Of a stretch of DNA of 32,324 bases, positions 1 to 8,119 are shown one piece after another. The notes below the pieces were generated by a model. It was not told the origin of the DNA and searched no databases. It saw only the letters and a program-made list of their open reading frames with translations. The stretch is from Spartobacteria bacterium UBA6821 (GTDB lineage Bacteria; Verrucomicrobiota; Verrucomicrobiia; Chthoniobacterales; UBA6821). The stretch spans positions 1 through 32,324 of the forward strand of contig DKEN01000108.1 of assembly GCA_002452515.1 (NCBI GenBank). Direction: 5' to 3'. Within the stretch, counting starts at the first letter, position 1; each line of letters begins with the position of its first letter. The translations under genes were made by a program, and so were the position numbers.

Positions 1-396
1 GATCAGGACTTTCTTGCCTCCGGCCAATCCCTCGGGCCCCTTCTCGGTGTAGCGGAAGGTCTTTCCTGCAACTACTATGCGATCAATCCAAGACTTGAGC
101 TGGCTCGGGATGCCGAAGTTATACATCGGGGCACCGATGACGATGATGTCGGCCTGAAGGATCTCCTCAAGGGCGGCGGCACCAGCAGCCACATCAAGAG
201 AGGGAGCGGCCTCCCCACCATGAGCTGCGGCAAGATGTGCACCGGAGAGGTGCTGGAGTGGTTCTGAGGCGAGATCGCGGGTGATGACCTCTATGCCGGG
301 ATGGAGGCGTTGCTCAGCAGCGACGAGTTCTGCGGAGAGAGCCCTACTGACGGAGCCTGCGCCTAGGATGCTGGAATCAATATGGAGGAGTTTCAT
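1..396 (-). CDS. azoR: FMN-dependent NADH-azoreductase (flavodoxin-like fold), 3' end cut off
   Basis: The frame opens at an ATG at 396 and runs off the left edge without a stop, giving 132 residues of a family that is usually about 200 long. The N-terminus [18 protein letters not shown] is the flavodoxin-fold FMN phosphate-binding beginning, and near residues 95-120 [17 protein letters not shown] followed by GKTF matches the AzoR/AcpD quinone- and azo-reductase signature. The family uses FMN and NADH for two-electron reduction of quinones and azo compounds in the cytosol, often as protection from quinone stress. It lies downstream of hldD on the same strand across a 181-base gap, so it probably has its own promoter there. 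The family assignment is firm; the physiological substrate is not known. Confidence 0.88.
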   Translation of the reverse strand, partial: MKLLHIDSSILGAGSVSRALSAELVAAEQRLHPGIEVITRDLASEPLQHLSGAHLAAAHGGEAAPSLDVAAGAAALEEILQADIIVIGAPMYNFGIPSQLKSWIDRIVVAGKTFRYTEKGPEGLAGGKKVLI

Positions 397-577
397 GATA
401 TGTGCGGGTTGTTGGTACTAATGCGGGTGATTATTAGCGCGGGTGTATCTTTTGGGAATTTTTTACAGCAGGGCGATAAGCCGATTCTTACGGCCCCAGA
501 GAATCGTGGCAGAAAGAACAAGCAGGATTCCGCAGGCAGGGAATTACCCGGATCAAAAGAGGCGGATTAGAAAAAGC

Positions 578-1582
578 CTACGCTTCCTCATCACCCAGAT
601 GCTTTCCGGGAACCAAGTAATTGCGGACGTAGTCGCTGACTGATTCTTCAAGCGGACGCGTTGGCGTTGTCCAGCCCGTTGCCAGCAATCGGGAGACATC
701 AGCACAAGTGTGATACTGATACTGGTTGCGGATGTGCTCTGGCATGTCGATGAACTCGATCTCCGGTTTCCGGTCAAGAGCGGTGAAGAGTGCCTTCGTC
801 AGATCAATCCAGTTACGGGGAGTCCCGGTGCCAATATTGAAGAGGCCGTGAGCGCTTGGGGTCTCCGCCAGATGGATCGTCATGGCGACGGCGTCCTTCA
901 CATAGACGAAGTCCCGCACCTGCTCGCCGTCACGGTAATCGGGGCGGTGGCTTTTGAAGAGGCGGACTTTTCCGGTTTCCAGGATTTGTTCGTAGGCCTT
1001 GGCGACGAGACTGCGCATCTCCCCCTTGTGCCACTCATTAGGGCCAAAGACATTGAAGTATTTGATCCCAACGATCCCACCTTCACGCCGGAGCCAGCCG
1101 TTGCGCTTGGCGTGGAGATCGAAGAGATGCTTGGAGTAACCGTAGGCATTGAGCGGACGGAGGGTGTCGAGATGATCCGTACCGTCATCCATTCCCTTGA
1201 GGCCGTCACCGTAGGTGGCGGCGGAACTGGCGTAGACAAAACGGATACCACGCTGGAGGGCCCACCCTGCAAGGGCCTTGGTGTAACCGTAGTTATTCTC
1301 CATGAGATAACCGGCATCGCGCTCGGTCGTCGCGGAACAGGCCCCAAGGTGATAGATGGTGCGGATGGAATCGAGGCTTTCCGGCTCGCACTCCAAGCGA
1401 TCCAGGAAGGCATCGGCCTGCACGTAGTCATGGAAGCGGAGCGGCGAGAGATTCTTCCATTTCATATCCTCTCCTAGGACATCAGTGACAAGGATGTCCT
1501 CCCTGCCGCGCTGGTTCAGGGCATGGATCAGGGCGCTACCAATCAGGCCGGCTCCGCCGGTGACAAGGATGGATGGGGACAT
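578..1582 (-). CDS. hldD: ADP-L-glycero-D-manno-heptose 6-epimerase
   Basis: This is a short-chain dehydrogenase-type epimerase of 334 residues that converts ADP-D-glycero-D-manno-heptose to the L-glycero form, the last step in making activated heptose for the LPS inner core. The Rossmann motif GGAGLIG is at residues 9-15, and the catalytic YxxxK is Y147-K151 (YGYSK). The KWKNL segment near 41 and the FNVFGPNEWHKG stretch near 176 are typical of HldD rather than of general UDP-sugar epimerases. Length fits the family (about 310-330). The start is the ATG at 1582, with no Shine-Dalgarno sequence. The TPR gene ends 27 bases upstream on the same strand, so the two are probably cotranscribed. No other heptose gene is in the window. 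The presence of HldD implies an LPS-bearing outer membrane. Confidence 0.95.
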   Translation of the reverse strand: MSPSILVTGGAGLIGSALIHALNQRGREDILVTDVLGEDMKWKNLSPLRFHDYVQADAFLDRLECEPESLDSIRTIYHLGACSATTERDAGYLMENNYGYTKALAGWALQRGIRFVYASSAATYGDGLKGMDDGTDHLDTLRPLNAYGYSKHLFDLHAKRNGWLRREGGIVGIKYFNVFGPNEWHKGEMRSLVAKAYEQILETGKVRLFKSHRPDYRDGEQVRDFVYVKDAVAMTIHLAETPSAHGLFNIGTGTPRNWIDLTKALFTALDRKPEIEFIDMPEHIRNQYQYHTCADVSRLLATGWTTPTRPLEESVSDYVRNYLVPGKHLGDEEA

Positions 1583-1609
1583 GGGCGAAGGTGGAAAGGT
1601 CTATGAATG

Positions 1610-2287
1610 TTAATGCTGCGGAGCATTCAGGCCGCTCTCGTCGAGCTCCTCCTGAAAGATACCGACTTTATCACCGTAAATATTTTTGGCGACTTCAAGA
1701 TACTTGGCCGCTTCGGCAGCCTCTCCCTTCTTATAACATCGTGCCGCGGTCGCGAAATACCACGCAGGCGTATTCGTCGGGAGATCGGTGGCAAAGAGTT
1801 TCGCCTGAAGTTCGGGATCAGTGTTCTGATGCAGGAGGAGAAGGAGAAGCTTGTACTCGACGAGTTCGTTATTCGTCTCCTCGATCAGAAGGTTCCGATA
1901 GTAGTCGATGGCGGCGTCCCACTGCTTCCTGAGAGCCAGCAACGCGCCGATGTTGTACTTTGCGGGAAAATAGCCTGGCTCTACCTTCAGCACCTGATTG
2001 TAACAGACGAGTGCTGCATCGTAGTCCTTCTTCTTGGTCAGAATGGCTCCCTTGAGATTCAGCGCCTCGGAATTCTGCGGATTATTGGCCTCCAAGGCAG
2101 GGGCAAGATCATGCAGCGCGGCATCATACTCCTTGTCGTTAAACTCCGCCAGGGCGGTCTTGACTGCAGCATCGGAACTCATTGCCGACGGCGTGGCTGG
2201 CAAATGCTCCGTTGGCACAAAAAGCCCCACCCAGCAGAGGGAGGCCATCCGAAGATGCCGAAAGTGCTTGGGAAGGAGGGAAAGCAT
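1610..2287 (-). CDS. Tetratricopeptide-repeat protein
   Basis: The 225-residue protein carries tandem TPR-like helices. Recognisable repeats lie around residues 42-75 (ALAEFNDKEYDAALHDL), 77-110 (NLKGAILTKKKDYDAALVCY) and 111-145 (AKYNIGALLALRKQWDAAI), with a weaker helical pair near 185-205. The N-terminal 35 residues contain a moderately hydrophobic stretch ending in PATPSA, which could be an export signal, but it is not a textbook one. I place the start at the ATG at 2287; a TTG two codons upstream is also open. TPR proteins are scaffolds, and nothing here identifies a partner. It precedes hldD by 27 bases, suggesting a shared transcript. Its start codon is only about 20 bases from the divergent gene at 2308. 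Confidence 0.8.
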   Translation of the reverse strand: MLSLLPKHFRHLRMASLCWVGLFVPTEHLPATPSAMSSDAAVKTALAEFNDKEYDAALHDLAPALEANNPQNSEALNLKGAILTKKKDYDAALVCYNQVLKVEPGYFPAKYNIGALLALRKQWDAAIDYYRNLLIEETNNELVEYKLLLLLLHQNTDPELQAKLFATDLPTNTPAWYFATAARCYKKGEAAEAAKYLEVAKNIYGDKVGIFQEELDESGLNAPQH

Positions 2288-2307
2288 GGTCAAGAATCTA
2301 GGGAAGC

Positions 2308-3159
2308 ATGGAGAGCAGGCAACAGCAATGGCAACAAGAACTTATCCGGCAGAGCCGACTTTGTGTCGTGGTCCTATGCGGCATTTTCAACGTGGCGTCT
2401 GCTCATTGTCAGACCCAGGATCGAGCCCAAGAGAACAGCACAGGGACAAACCCGCCTTCTCTCTGTCGCTTCGCGGTGGCCCTGCCTGAAATGGATGGCC
2501 CGGTGACTCTTGGCATTTTTTCGCCGGACGGGAAGCTCACGCGGCTTCTCTATCGTGATACGGCAATCGATTCCATCCCGGCGGGACTTAACGGACTGCT
2601 GGTCACCTGGGATGGCAAGGATGACTCCGGCCTCCCGGTGCCTCCGGGAAAGTACCATGCACGGGGACTCGTCCATGGAAAACTGACGGCATCGGCACTC
2701 TCCTATTCGTCTTCGAAACCTGATTGGCACGACTCTCGCTTGCAGGGGACAAACGACCCATCTCTTGCCTCCCTGCTTCCTCTTATGCTGACTCCGTTCT
2801 CCACCAATCAGATCACCGTGACGGCGGCGCAGGACGCACTGTTGGAAACACGCCCACAGCTTACCATCTCGGCATTTTTAGCGGGAGATGAGATCGTGGT
2901 CACCGCTGCGGGGTTGCCGATTTTCTCGATTCCGATCGAGCCTTACCTGCCTCCAAAGGGTGAACCGAGCATCACGCTTTGTCATGACAACGGTCCGGGA
3001 ACGGCCGAACTGAACTTGATCTCTGCAGGAAGAAAGACATCCTACCTACTCTCCGGCCTGAATCAGCTCGTTCCTCTAGATGCCGGAGCCCTCCCGATGC
3101 CTCCAGAAATTTTCATTCCAGACAGTGCTTCCTCAGACGCAGGAACGCCGCGCCCATGA
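2308..3159 (+). CDS. Secreted protein with FlgD-like Ig domain, function unknown
   Basis: A 283-residue protein. Residues 17-33 (RLCVVVLCGIFNVASA) look like a signal-peptide core preceded by a longer than usual polar N-terminus. Residues about 60-125 resemble the FlgD_ig fold: VTLGIFSPDGKLTRLL, then VTWDGKDDSGLPVPPGKY, the characteristic WDG-x-D-x-x-G-x-x-x-PPGxY pattern seen in many extracellular proteins unrelated to flagella. The rest, about 130-283, is beta-rich and unassigned. The stop codon overlaps the start of the next gene in an ATGA, so the two are probably translationally coupled and may work together at the cell surface. The start is uncertain, because the ATG at 2308 leaves only 20 bases to the divergent TPR gene; an internal GTG could be the real start. 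Confidence 0.6.
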   Translation: MESRQQQWQQELIRQSRLCVVVLCGIFNVASAHCQTQDRAQENSTGTNPPSLCRFAVALPEMDGPVTLGIFSPDGKLTRLLYRDTAIDSIPAGLNGLLVTWDGKDDSGLPVPPGKYHARGLVHGKLTASALSYSSSKPDWHDSRLQGTNDPSLASLLPLMLTPFSTNQITVTAAQDALLETRPQLTISAFLAGDEIVVTAAGLPIFSIPIEPYLPPKGEPSITLCHDNGPGTAELNLISAGRKTSYLLSGLNQLVPLDAGALPMPPEIFIPDSASSDAGTPRP

Positions 3160-3755
3160 TGTTTGTCCGATTGTTGAGTTGTGTCTCTCTTCGGAGAATG
3201 CTGGTGGCGGGCCTGATCCTGATGGTGGCCGGAGCGCTCTCACCCTGTCCTGCCCAACAGACTGGGATGAGTGAAATCAAAGTGCCGTATGCCCTGAGTT
3301 GGGGGGATAGTCCTGACAAAATTCACGGAATGATCAGCGCGGTCAAAGCCACTGAGACCTCCTGCATGGAAAAGTCTCCCGGTAAGCTCGTGATCGAGGC
3401 CGATGGACTCGGGATAGCCGATCCCCTACTTAGGAAATCACTCTTCACCTTCCGTGACGGGTCATTGATTGAAGTGGAATTGCAATATGCCAGTCCCTCA
3501 TGGGACGGCGGCAAGGCTGTCGATTTCTTCGATCGGACACGGCGCCGCATTGATGACCGCTACGGCGCAGGCACACTGCTGGTGAATAAAGTCAAGGAGG
3601 CACCCAGTGATCCGACTGCCCCCAAGGACACAACCTACACGCTCATCACCTATAGCTGGATCCAGCCTGCCGCCGCCTTGGAACTCACTTTTTACAGCAT
3701 AGAAGAGAAAGAGCATGCCTTCCATTTGGTGAGTCTGCGCTACAGGACTCCTTAA
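3156..3755 (+). CDS. Hypothetical secreted protein
   Basis: I do not recognise a family for this 199-residue protein. The first 35 residues form a clear signal peptide: positive MMFVRLLSCVSLRRM, a hydrophobic core LVAGLILMVAGALS, then CPAQ. The Cys before AQ is not in a convincing lipobox, so signal peptidase I is more likely. The mature part contains LSWGDSPDKIHGMI and later FTFRDGSLIEVELQY, a pattern seen in small periplasmic proteins that pair a W-G-x-S-x-E/D motif with beta strands. The ATG overlaps the previous stop (ATGA), indicating translational coupling. A long palindrome at 3763-3792 follows the stop and may end the transcript. No function is proposed. Confidence 0.65.
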   Translation: MMFVRLLSCVSLRRMLVAGLILMVAGALSPCPAQQTGMSEIKVPYALSWGDSPDKIHGMISAVKATETSCMEKSPGKLVIEADGLGIADPLLRKSLFTFRDGSLIEVELQYASPSWDGGKAVDFFDRTRRRIDDRYGAGTLLVNKVKEAPSDPTAPKDTTYTLITYSWIQPAAALELTFYSIEEKEHAFHLVSLRYRTP

Positions 3756-3762
3756 AATCCCC

Positions 3763-3792
3763 TTCTTGAGGAGGTGGCCACCTCCTCAGGAA
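3763..3792. repeat. 30-base near-perfect palindrome between a secreted-protein gene and rplU
   Basis: The core TGAGGAGGTGGCCACCTCCTCA at 3767-3788 (central 20 bases GAGGAGGTGGCCACCTCCTC) is perfectly self-complementary. Pairing extends to 3763-3792 through one G-U position. There is no T-run on the plus strand, so it is not a canonical terminator. It could be a rho-independent-like stop without a U-tract, an operator, or the start of an rplU leader structure. The following 84 bases up to rplU hold no obvious Shine-Dalgarno sequence. Confidence 0.55.
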
Positions 3793-3876
3793 TACCGGCA
3801 CCTTAGAAAAGATAAATTTCTCTTGTCTCTCCAATCGTGTCGTGGCAGTATCTCCCTCCTTTTCCAAAGATTTCCC

Positions 3877-4191
3877 ATGTCCTACGCAATCATCCAAACC
3901 GGCGGCAAACAGTACCGCGTCTCCGAGGGAGACGTCCTGAATGTCGAGAAGCTCGCCGTCGAAGCCGGCACAGAAACCTCTTTCAGCGATGTTCTGCTCG
4001 TCGTCAATGGAGATAAGATCACCCTTGGCTCACCCCTGGTTTCCGGCGCAACCGTGCAAGCCGAAGTGGTCTCCCAGTTCAAGGATGACAAGGTCATCGC
4101 CTTCAAGTTCAAGCGCCGCAAGGGCTATCACCGCACCGTCGGTCATCGCCGCCAGCTGACCAAGCTGAAGATCACCAAGATCGCTGCGTAA
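3877..4191 (+). CDS. rplU: 50S ribosomal protein L21
   Basis: The product is the 104-residue L21 protein of the large ribosomal subunit. It begins MSYAIIQTGGKQYRVSEGD, the near-invariant L21 start, and ends in the RNA-binding segment FKFKRRKGYHRTVGHRRQ followed by LTKLKI. I chose the ATG at 3877; the frame is open further upstream to 3766, but that extension is not L21-like and would cover the palindrome. No Shine-Dalgarno sequence precedes the ATG. rpmA follows after 36 bases, the conserved L21-L27 pair. In many bacteria obgE follows; here it is replaced by a terminator and purN. Confidence 0.97.
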   Translation: MSYAIIQTGGKQYRVSEGDVLNVEKLAVEAGTETSFSDVLLVVNGDKITLGSPLVSGATVQAEVVSQFKDDKVIAFKFKRRKGYHRTVGHRRQLTKLKITKIAA

Positions 4192-4227
4192 GCACTGTTT
4201 TCACCAATCTCCTAACACCCTACTACA

Positions 4228-4497
4228 ATGGCCCATAAAAAAGGACAGGGAAGCGTCAAGAACGGACGTGACAGCATCAGCAAGCGTCTTGGCGTGAAGA
4301 AATTCGGTTCCCAGAGCGTTATCGCCGGAAACATCATCATCCGTCAGCGTGGCACCAAATATCTTCCGGGCCGCAACGTCGGTCTTGGACGCGACTACAC
4401 CATTTTCTCTCTCGTTGATGGTACCGTCCGCTTCGACCGCGCTGGTCGTCGTGTGAATGTTGATCCCGTCGCAGTCGCAGAAACCGCCGCCAACTAA
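4228..4497 (+). CDS. rpmA: 50S ribosomal protein L27
   Basis: The 89-residue product begins [20 protein letters not shown] and continues [11 protein letters not shown] and [17 protein letters not shown], all standard L27 blocks. Its N-terminus reaches the peptidyl-transferase centre. There is no cleaved N-terminal extension of the Firmicutes type, since the frame starts directly at MAHKKG. The leader (ctcctaacaccctactaca) is A/C-rich and lacks a Shine-Dalgarno sequence. It forms a two-gene unit with rplU, and a strong intrinsic terminator begins 56 bases after the stop. Confidence 0.97.
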   Translation: MAHKKGQGSVKNGRDSISKRLGVKKFGSQSVIAGNIIIRQRGTKYLPGRNVGLGRDYTIFSLVDGTVRFDRAGRRVNVDPVAVAETAAN

Positions 4498-4552
4498 TTT
4501 TGCCTTGAGCTCCGTAGTCTCCAAAGAGACGCCGGGCATCAGGAACATGCAG

Positions 4553-4586
4553 ACACCCAACCTGATCAGGTTGGGTGTTGTTTTTT
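4553..4586 (+). terminator. Intrinsic terminator after rpmA, abutting purN
   Basis: A 26-base perfect palindrome (4553-4578) with half-site ACACCCAACCTGA is followed by TG and six T residues (4581-4586). The purN Shine-Dalgarno AAGGAG starts at 4587, directly after the T-run. The hairpin therefore ends the rplU-rpmA transcript and leaves no room for a purN promoter downstream of it. Confidence 0.9.
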
Positions 4587-4598
4587 AAGGAGCCCCTG

Positions 4599-5201
4599 AT
4601 GACTCAGCGCATTCCAAGACTCGGCGTTTTAGGTTCTGGAAAAGGTTCCAATTTCCGCGCCCTTGCTGAAGCTTATCGCTCCGGAACCCTCGGCTGTGAG
4701 CCGGTGATCGTGCTCTCCGATGTCGAGAGTGCCGGCATCCTGAACCTGGCAGAGAGTTTTGGCGTCCATGCACATTTCGTGGCCCCGGGCCCCTTCCGTA
4801 CCAAGATGACGCCGCAGTCCGAAGCGGGGCTCGTCCAACTCCTTCAGGAAGCACAGGTCGATTTCATCGCCCTCGCGGGTTTTATGAGGGTGATCAAGGA
4901 ACCACTGTTACAGGCCTTTCCTGGACGGATCCTGAATATTCACCCTTCCTTGCTTCCGGCCTTTCGCGGACTCGAGGCCTGGAGACAGGCCCTGGAATCC
5001 GGTGTTCCGGAAACGGGCTGCACTGTCCATCTTGTCGATGCCGGAGTCGACACGGGGAAAATCCTTGGACAGAGCCGCGTTCCACTTCTGCCGGGAGATA
5101 CCGCCGAATCACTTCATGCCCGCATTCAGGTGGCCGAGCATGAGCTCTATCCGAAAATGGTCCGAGAATTTGCGGAGCACTTGCGGTTATCCGCTGAGTA
5201 G
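4599..5201 (+). CDS. purN: Phosphoribosylglycinamide formyltransferase (GAR transformylase)
   Basis: The 200-residue enzyme transfers a formyl group from 10-formyl-tetrahydrofolate to GAR, the third step of purine synthesis. The phosphate loop GSGKGSNF is near residue 12. The catalytic set is present: Asn and His in ILNIHPSLLPAFRG near 108-118, and the Asp in VHLVDAGVDTG near 144-154. I chose the ATG at 4599 because AAGGAG lies six bases upstream; an in-frame ATG at 4575 lies inside the terminator stem. It is one of few genes here with a good Shine-Dalgarno sequence. Other pur genes are not nearby. A helicase gene follows after 60 bases. Confidence 0.95.
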   Translation: MTQRIPRLGVLGSGKGSNFRALAEAYRSGTLGCEPVIVLSDVESAGILNLAESFGVHAHFVAPGPFRTKMTPQSEAGLVQLLQEAQVDFIALAGFMRVIKEPLLQAFPGRILNIHPSLLPAFRGLEAWRQALESGVPETGCTVHLVDAGVDTGKILGQSRVPLLPGDTAESLHARIQVAEHELYPKMVREFAEHLRLSAE

Positions 5202-5261
5202 TGAAGTCTTGCGAGCCGCGTCGATAACCGACCGGATCAGATCACGACTTTCCAAAATCTC

Positions 5262-7277
5262 ATGAGCGGCTTCCGCCTTTTCGATCTCAATCCTGAGCAG
5301 TTCCGCGCTGCCACTCATCCAGATGGTCCGATGCTGATTCTGGCGGGTGCTGGCACAGGAAAAACTCGCGTGCTCACGGCCCGGATCGCCTGGCTGGTTT
5401 CTCAGGGAGTCGAACCCTCCTCTATCCTGGCCGTGACCTTCACCAACAAGGCAGCCAAGGAGATGCGCGAACGCGTGGCCGCCACGGTAAATTCCGAACA
5501 GGCAAAGCAGATTACCCTCTCCACCTTTCACGCACTCTGCGTGCGCCTACTGCGCAAACATGCCCACCTGCTCGGCTACAAGGAGAACTTCAGCATCTTT
5601 GACGAGGGGGATCAGATGGGTTTGGTGAAGAAGATCGCCGCCCGGATCCATGATAAGCAGGATCCGATTGATCCAAATCTGGCGAGAAACATCATCAGCA
5701 AGGCCAAAAACCTCGGCATGTCCGAACCGGAGACCACCGACACGGCACTCGGGAGTCTCTTCTCTAAGTATCAGAATGAACTCCGTACGCTTAATGCGAT
5801 GGACTTCGATGATCTGCTGCTGCAAGCGCGCACACTCCTGCGAGACCATCCCGAGGCTCGGGATGAATGGCGTTCCCGTTACCGGCACATCATGGTCGAT
5901 GAGTTTCAGGATACGAACAAACTCCAGTTGGAACTCGTCAGCCTGCTTGCCGGTGAGGAACGACCCAATATCTGCGTCGTCGGCGACGATGACCAAAGCA
6001 TTTACGGGTGGCGCGGTGCCGAATCGGCAAACCTCCTAGAGTTTGAACGGCACTTTCCCGACCCCGAAGTCATCAAGCTGGAGCAGAACTACCGCAGCAC
6101 CGACATCATCCTCTCGGTGGCCAACCGCCTGATCCGCAACAATTCCAAACGCCGGGGCAAGAATCTCTGGAGCGATCGCAAGGAGGGAGATCCGGTCCGA
6201 ATCCTCCTTGCCTCTGATGACAAGGCAGAGGCGGAGTTCATCGCCGACGAGATCCAGGCGGCAGGCCCGCAGAGCGCAAAGGCCCGCCCCTGGACAGACT
6301 TCGCCATCCTCTATCGGATGAACGCCCAGTCACGGCAGTTTGAAGAGGTTCTGCGCGAAAGGCGCATCCCCTATCGCGTGGTTGGGGGAAAGAGCTTCTT
6401 TGACCGTCGCGAGGTGAAGGATGTGGTGGCCTATCTCGGCGCCCTCCTCAATCCGGACGATGACAATGCCCTGCTTCGTGTTCTTGCAAATCCCCCACGA
6501 GGCATTGGCAGCGCAACACTGCAGCTGGCAACCGAGGCGGGAGCCAAAAATCGAAAGAGTCTCCTTGCCATTCTCAATGATCCCGAACATCTCGCTGTCA
6601 GCTCCTCCCGCACTCGGATAGCCATCCAGCGATTCACCGAGGACTGGGGTACCTACAGGATTCAACTTCAGACACCAGGCACCGATATCTCGGGACTATT
6701 ACGCGGACTGCTCGAAGAGTGCGGTTATTACGAAGATCTTAAGAAGAGCTGCAAAACAGAAGCTGAGTCTGACGGACGACAGGAGAATGTCCACGAACTG
6801 CTCAATGCCCTGGCCGGATACTGCCAACGGCATCCTCGCGAAGGGGCTCGTGGATTTCTCGACGGACTGACGCTGGAACAGGAGCGCGAAGAAGAGAAAG
6901 CCGAAGAACGCGAAGGGGTCACTCTCATCACCCTTCATGCCGCCAAGGGGCTTGAGTTTCCCGATGTCTGGCTCGTTGGTGCGGAGAACGGCGTGCTCCC
7001 CCATGAACGCTCCAAGGCAGAAGGGACGGTCGAGGAAGAACGACGCCTTCTCTATGTCGGCATCACGCGTGCCCGTCATCGCCTGACAATCACACACTGC
7101 TCCACGCGGCGAAAATTCGGCAGCGTCTCTTCCTGCATACCGAGCCCTTTCCTTCTGGAACTCCAGGGGGAAGGAGTTGAAACAGGCAGCGTGGAGGAAA
7201 TCCTCTCGCAACCGCTCAGCGAGGAAGAGTCCGAGGATGCGTTTGCGCGCATGAAAGCCATGCTCCGCGGGGAGTGA
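5262..7277 (+). CDS. UvrD/PcrA/Rep-family ATP-dependent DNA helicase
   Basis: A superfamily 1A 3'-5' helicase of 671 residues. The Q motif LNPEQFRAA is at 9-17, Walker A GAGTGKT at 29-35, and motif Ia VTFTNKAAKEMRER near 65. Walker B VDEFQDT is at about 212, motif III VGDDDQSIYGWRGA at about 241, motif V LITLHAAKGLEFPDVWLVG at about 553, and motif VI LLYVGITRARHRL at about 597. Length fits Rep or a short PcrA (673-740). The C-terminal Tudor-like region typical of PcrA/UvrD that binds RNA polymerase or UvrB is not evident. It acts in replication restart or excision repair in the cytosol. It lies downstream of purN in the same direction, with a large imperfect palindrome right after the stop. 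Which of the three paralogue names applies cannot be decided from this window. Confidence 0.93.
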   Translation: MSGFRLFDLNPEQFRAATHPDGPMLILAGAGTGKTRVLTARIAWLVSQGVEPSSILAVTFTNKAAKEMRERVAATVNSEQAKQITLSTFHALCVRLLRKHAHLLGYKENFSIFDEGDQMGLVKKIAARIHDKQDPIDPNLARNIISKAKNLGMSEPETTDTALGSLFSKYQNELRTLNAMDFDDLLLQARTLLRDHPEARDEWRSRYRHIMVDEFQDTNKLQLELVSLLAGEERPNICVVGDDDQSIYGWRGAESANLLEFERHFPDPEVIKLEQNYRSTDIILSVANRLIRNNSKRRGKNLWSDRKEGDPVRILLASDDKAEAEFIADEIQAAGPQSAKARPWTDFAILYRMNAQSRQFEEVLRERRIPYRVVGGKSFFDRREVKDVVAYLGALLNPDDDNALLRVLANPPRGIGSATLQLATEAGAKNRKSLLAILNDPEHLAVSSSRTRIAIQRFTEDWGTYRIQLQTPGTDISGLLRGLLEECGYYEDLKKSCKTEAESDGRQENVHELLNALAGYCQRHPREGARGFLDGLTLEQEREEEKAEEREGVTLITLHAAKGLEFPDVWLVGAENGVLPHERSKAEGTVEEERRLLYVGITRARHRLTITHCSTRRKFGSVSSCIPSPFLLELQGEGVETGSVEEILSQPLSEEESEDAFARMKAMLRGE

Positions 7278-7281
7278 TCTT

Positions 7282-7371
7282 GCAAGATTGGCGGCGAGCG
7301 GTGTTGGACTGCGCTTGCCGTAGGGGAACTACGGCTGACGCTAGTCCGCGTTGCTCTCCATCCAATCTTAC
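7282..7371. repeat. 90-base imperfect palindrome after the helicase gene
   Basis: Outer arms GCAAGATTGG (7282-7291) and CCAATCTTAC (7362-7371) pair at 9 of 10 positions. The centre is a perfect seven-base stem GCCGTAG/CTACGGC (7317-7323, 7329-7335) around GGGAA, with partly paired sequence between. The minus-strand core AGCGTCAGCCGTAG (7329-7342) is repeated exactly on the plus strand at 24691-24704, so this looks like a copy of a dispersed intergenic element. It sits between convergent genes and might also act as a terminator. Confidence 0.65.
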
Positions 7372-7388
7372 TGCGTCTAAAAATCCAG

Positions 7389-8030
7389 TTATGGCGTATT
7401 AGTTGTCGCGGGTATCGCAATCGGAGAGCTCTCAGGCACCGGGGTAGCGCTGGGACTCGACAACGGTGTTGCTAACGCTGATGGGGACACAATTGCCTGA
7501 GGAGTAGTCGAAGGCATCGCTGAAGGCGCTGGTTCGGGTGTGGGTGAAGGTTGCTCGATCGGGCGGAACTCGGTATGACGGATGCGTCCCCCGGCTTCCG
7601 CCGTCCAAACGCTGAGACTGATGGAAATGGCGCTTCCGAGCAAGACACCCCAACCGATCCAGGCAGCTTGGCGTGGAAATTTTATCAGCGTCAGCAAGGC
7701 CAATAACGCAAGGATGCCTACCGCATAGACCAAAGGAGCCGTGACTTTTGCCCGATGACTGTGCTCTCGAAAGGCAGCCTTTCCAACGGCATCCATGCCG
7801 GGATCAATCGAGCCATCGGCAAAAGATTCCTGCGCAGCCTCACCGGTTTCCATAATAGCCGGCATGGTGCCGACACAGAGAAGCACCGCCACCAAACCGG
7901 AAGCGAGGGCCCCGCGACTGTGAAAGAGAATTCCCAGGAGAACCGGCAGACAGGCCACGGCAAGACCGATGATGGGAACGTGATTGATGGCCAAATGCAG
8001 ATGAGCGGGAGTAAAGAGGGTTTGGATCAC
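7389..8030 (-). CDS. DUF2231-like multi-pass membrane protein with Pro/Ser/Thr-rich tail
   Basis: The protein has about four hydrophobic segments: NHVPIIGLAVACLPVLLGIL, ASGLVAVLLCVGTMPAI, VYAVGILALLALLTLI, and WIGWGVLLGSAISISLSVW. The opening HLHLAINHVPIIG, the loop FREHSHRAK and the GGRIRHTEFR after the last segment keep histidines at the places seen in DUF2231-type membrane proteins, which may bind heme or metal; that link is inferred by eye only. The last 57 residues or so are almost entirely P, S, T and A, a probable extended tail. The start is unsure: I favour GTG at 8030, but the frame is open to a TTG at 8090. It is convergent with the helicase and divergent from the zinc-ribbon gene. 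Confidence 0.6.
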   Translation of the reverse strand: MIQTLFTPAHLHLAINHVPIIGLAVACLPVLLGILFHSRGALASGLVAVLLCVGTMPAIMETGEAAQESFADGSIDPGMDAVGKAAFREHSHRAKVTAPLVYAVGILALLALLTLIKFPRQAAWIGWGVLLGSAISISLSVWTAEAGGRIRHTEFRPIEQPSPTPEPAPSAMPSTTPQAIVSPSALATPLSSPSATPVPESSPIAIPATTNTP

Positions 8031-8119
8031 TCGGCGAGAGTCACCTTGCGACCTCTTTCCCGCAAGAGAGAAAACGGCCGCGCTGGACAAAATTGATTTT
8101 TTGAGACAACAAACGAAGA

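Noticed and set aside
382..570. 62-codon open frame in the region upstream of azoR
   Set aside because: Overlaps the azoR start in antisense, no domain, no Shine-Dalgarno; the region more likely holds the azoR promoter.
440..577. Hydrophobic-then-basic peptide on the minus strand resembling a PEP-CTERM tail
   Set aside because: A stop codon precedes it, there is no PEP motif, and the fragment is only about 25 codons.
710..1477. 255-codon open frame opposite hldD
   Set aside because: Shadow of hldD with no recognisable domain.
2726..2746. TTGGCACG followed by CTTGC resembling a sigma54 site
   Set aside because: Spacing is wrong and it lies inside a coding sequence.
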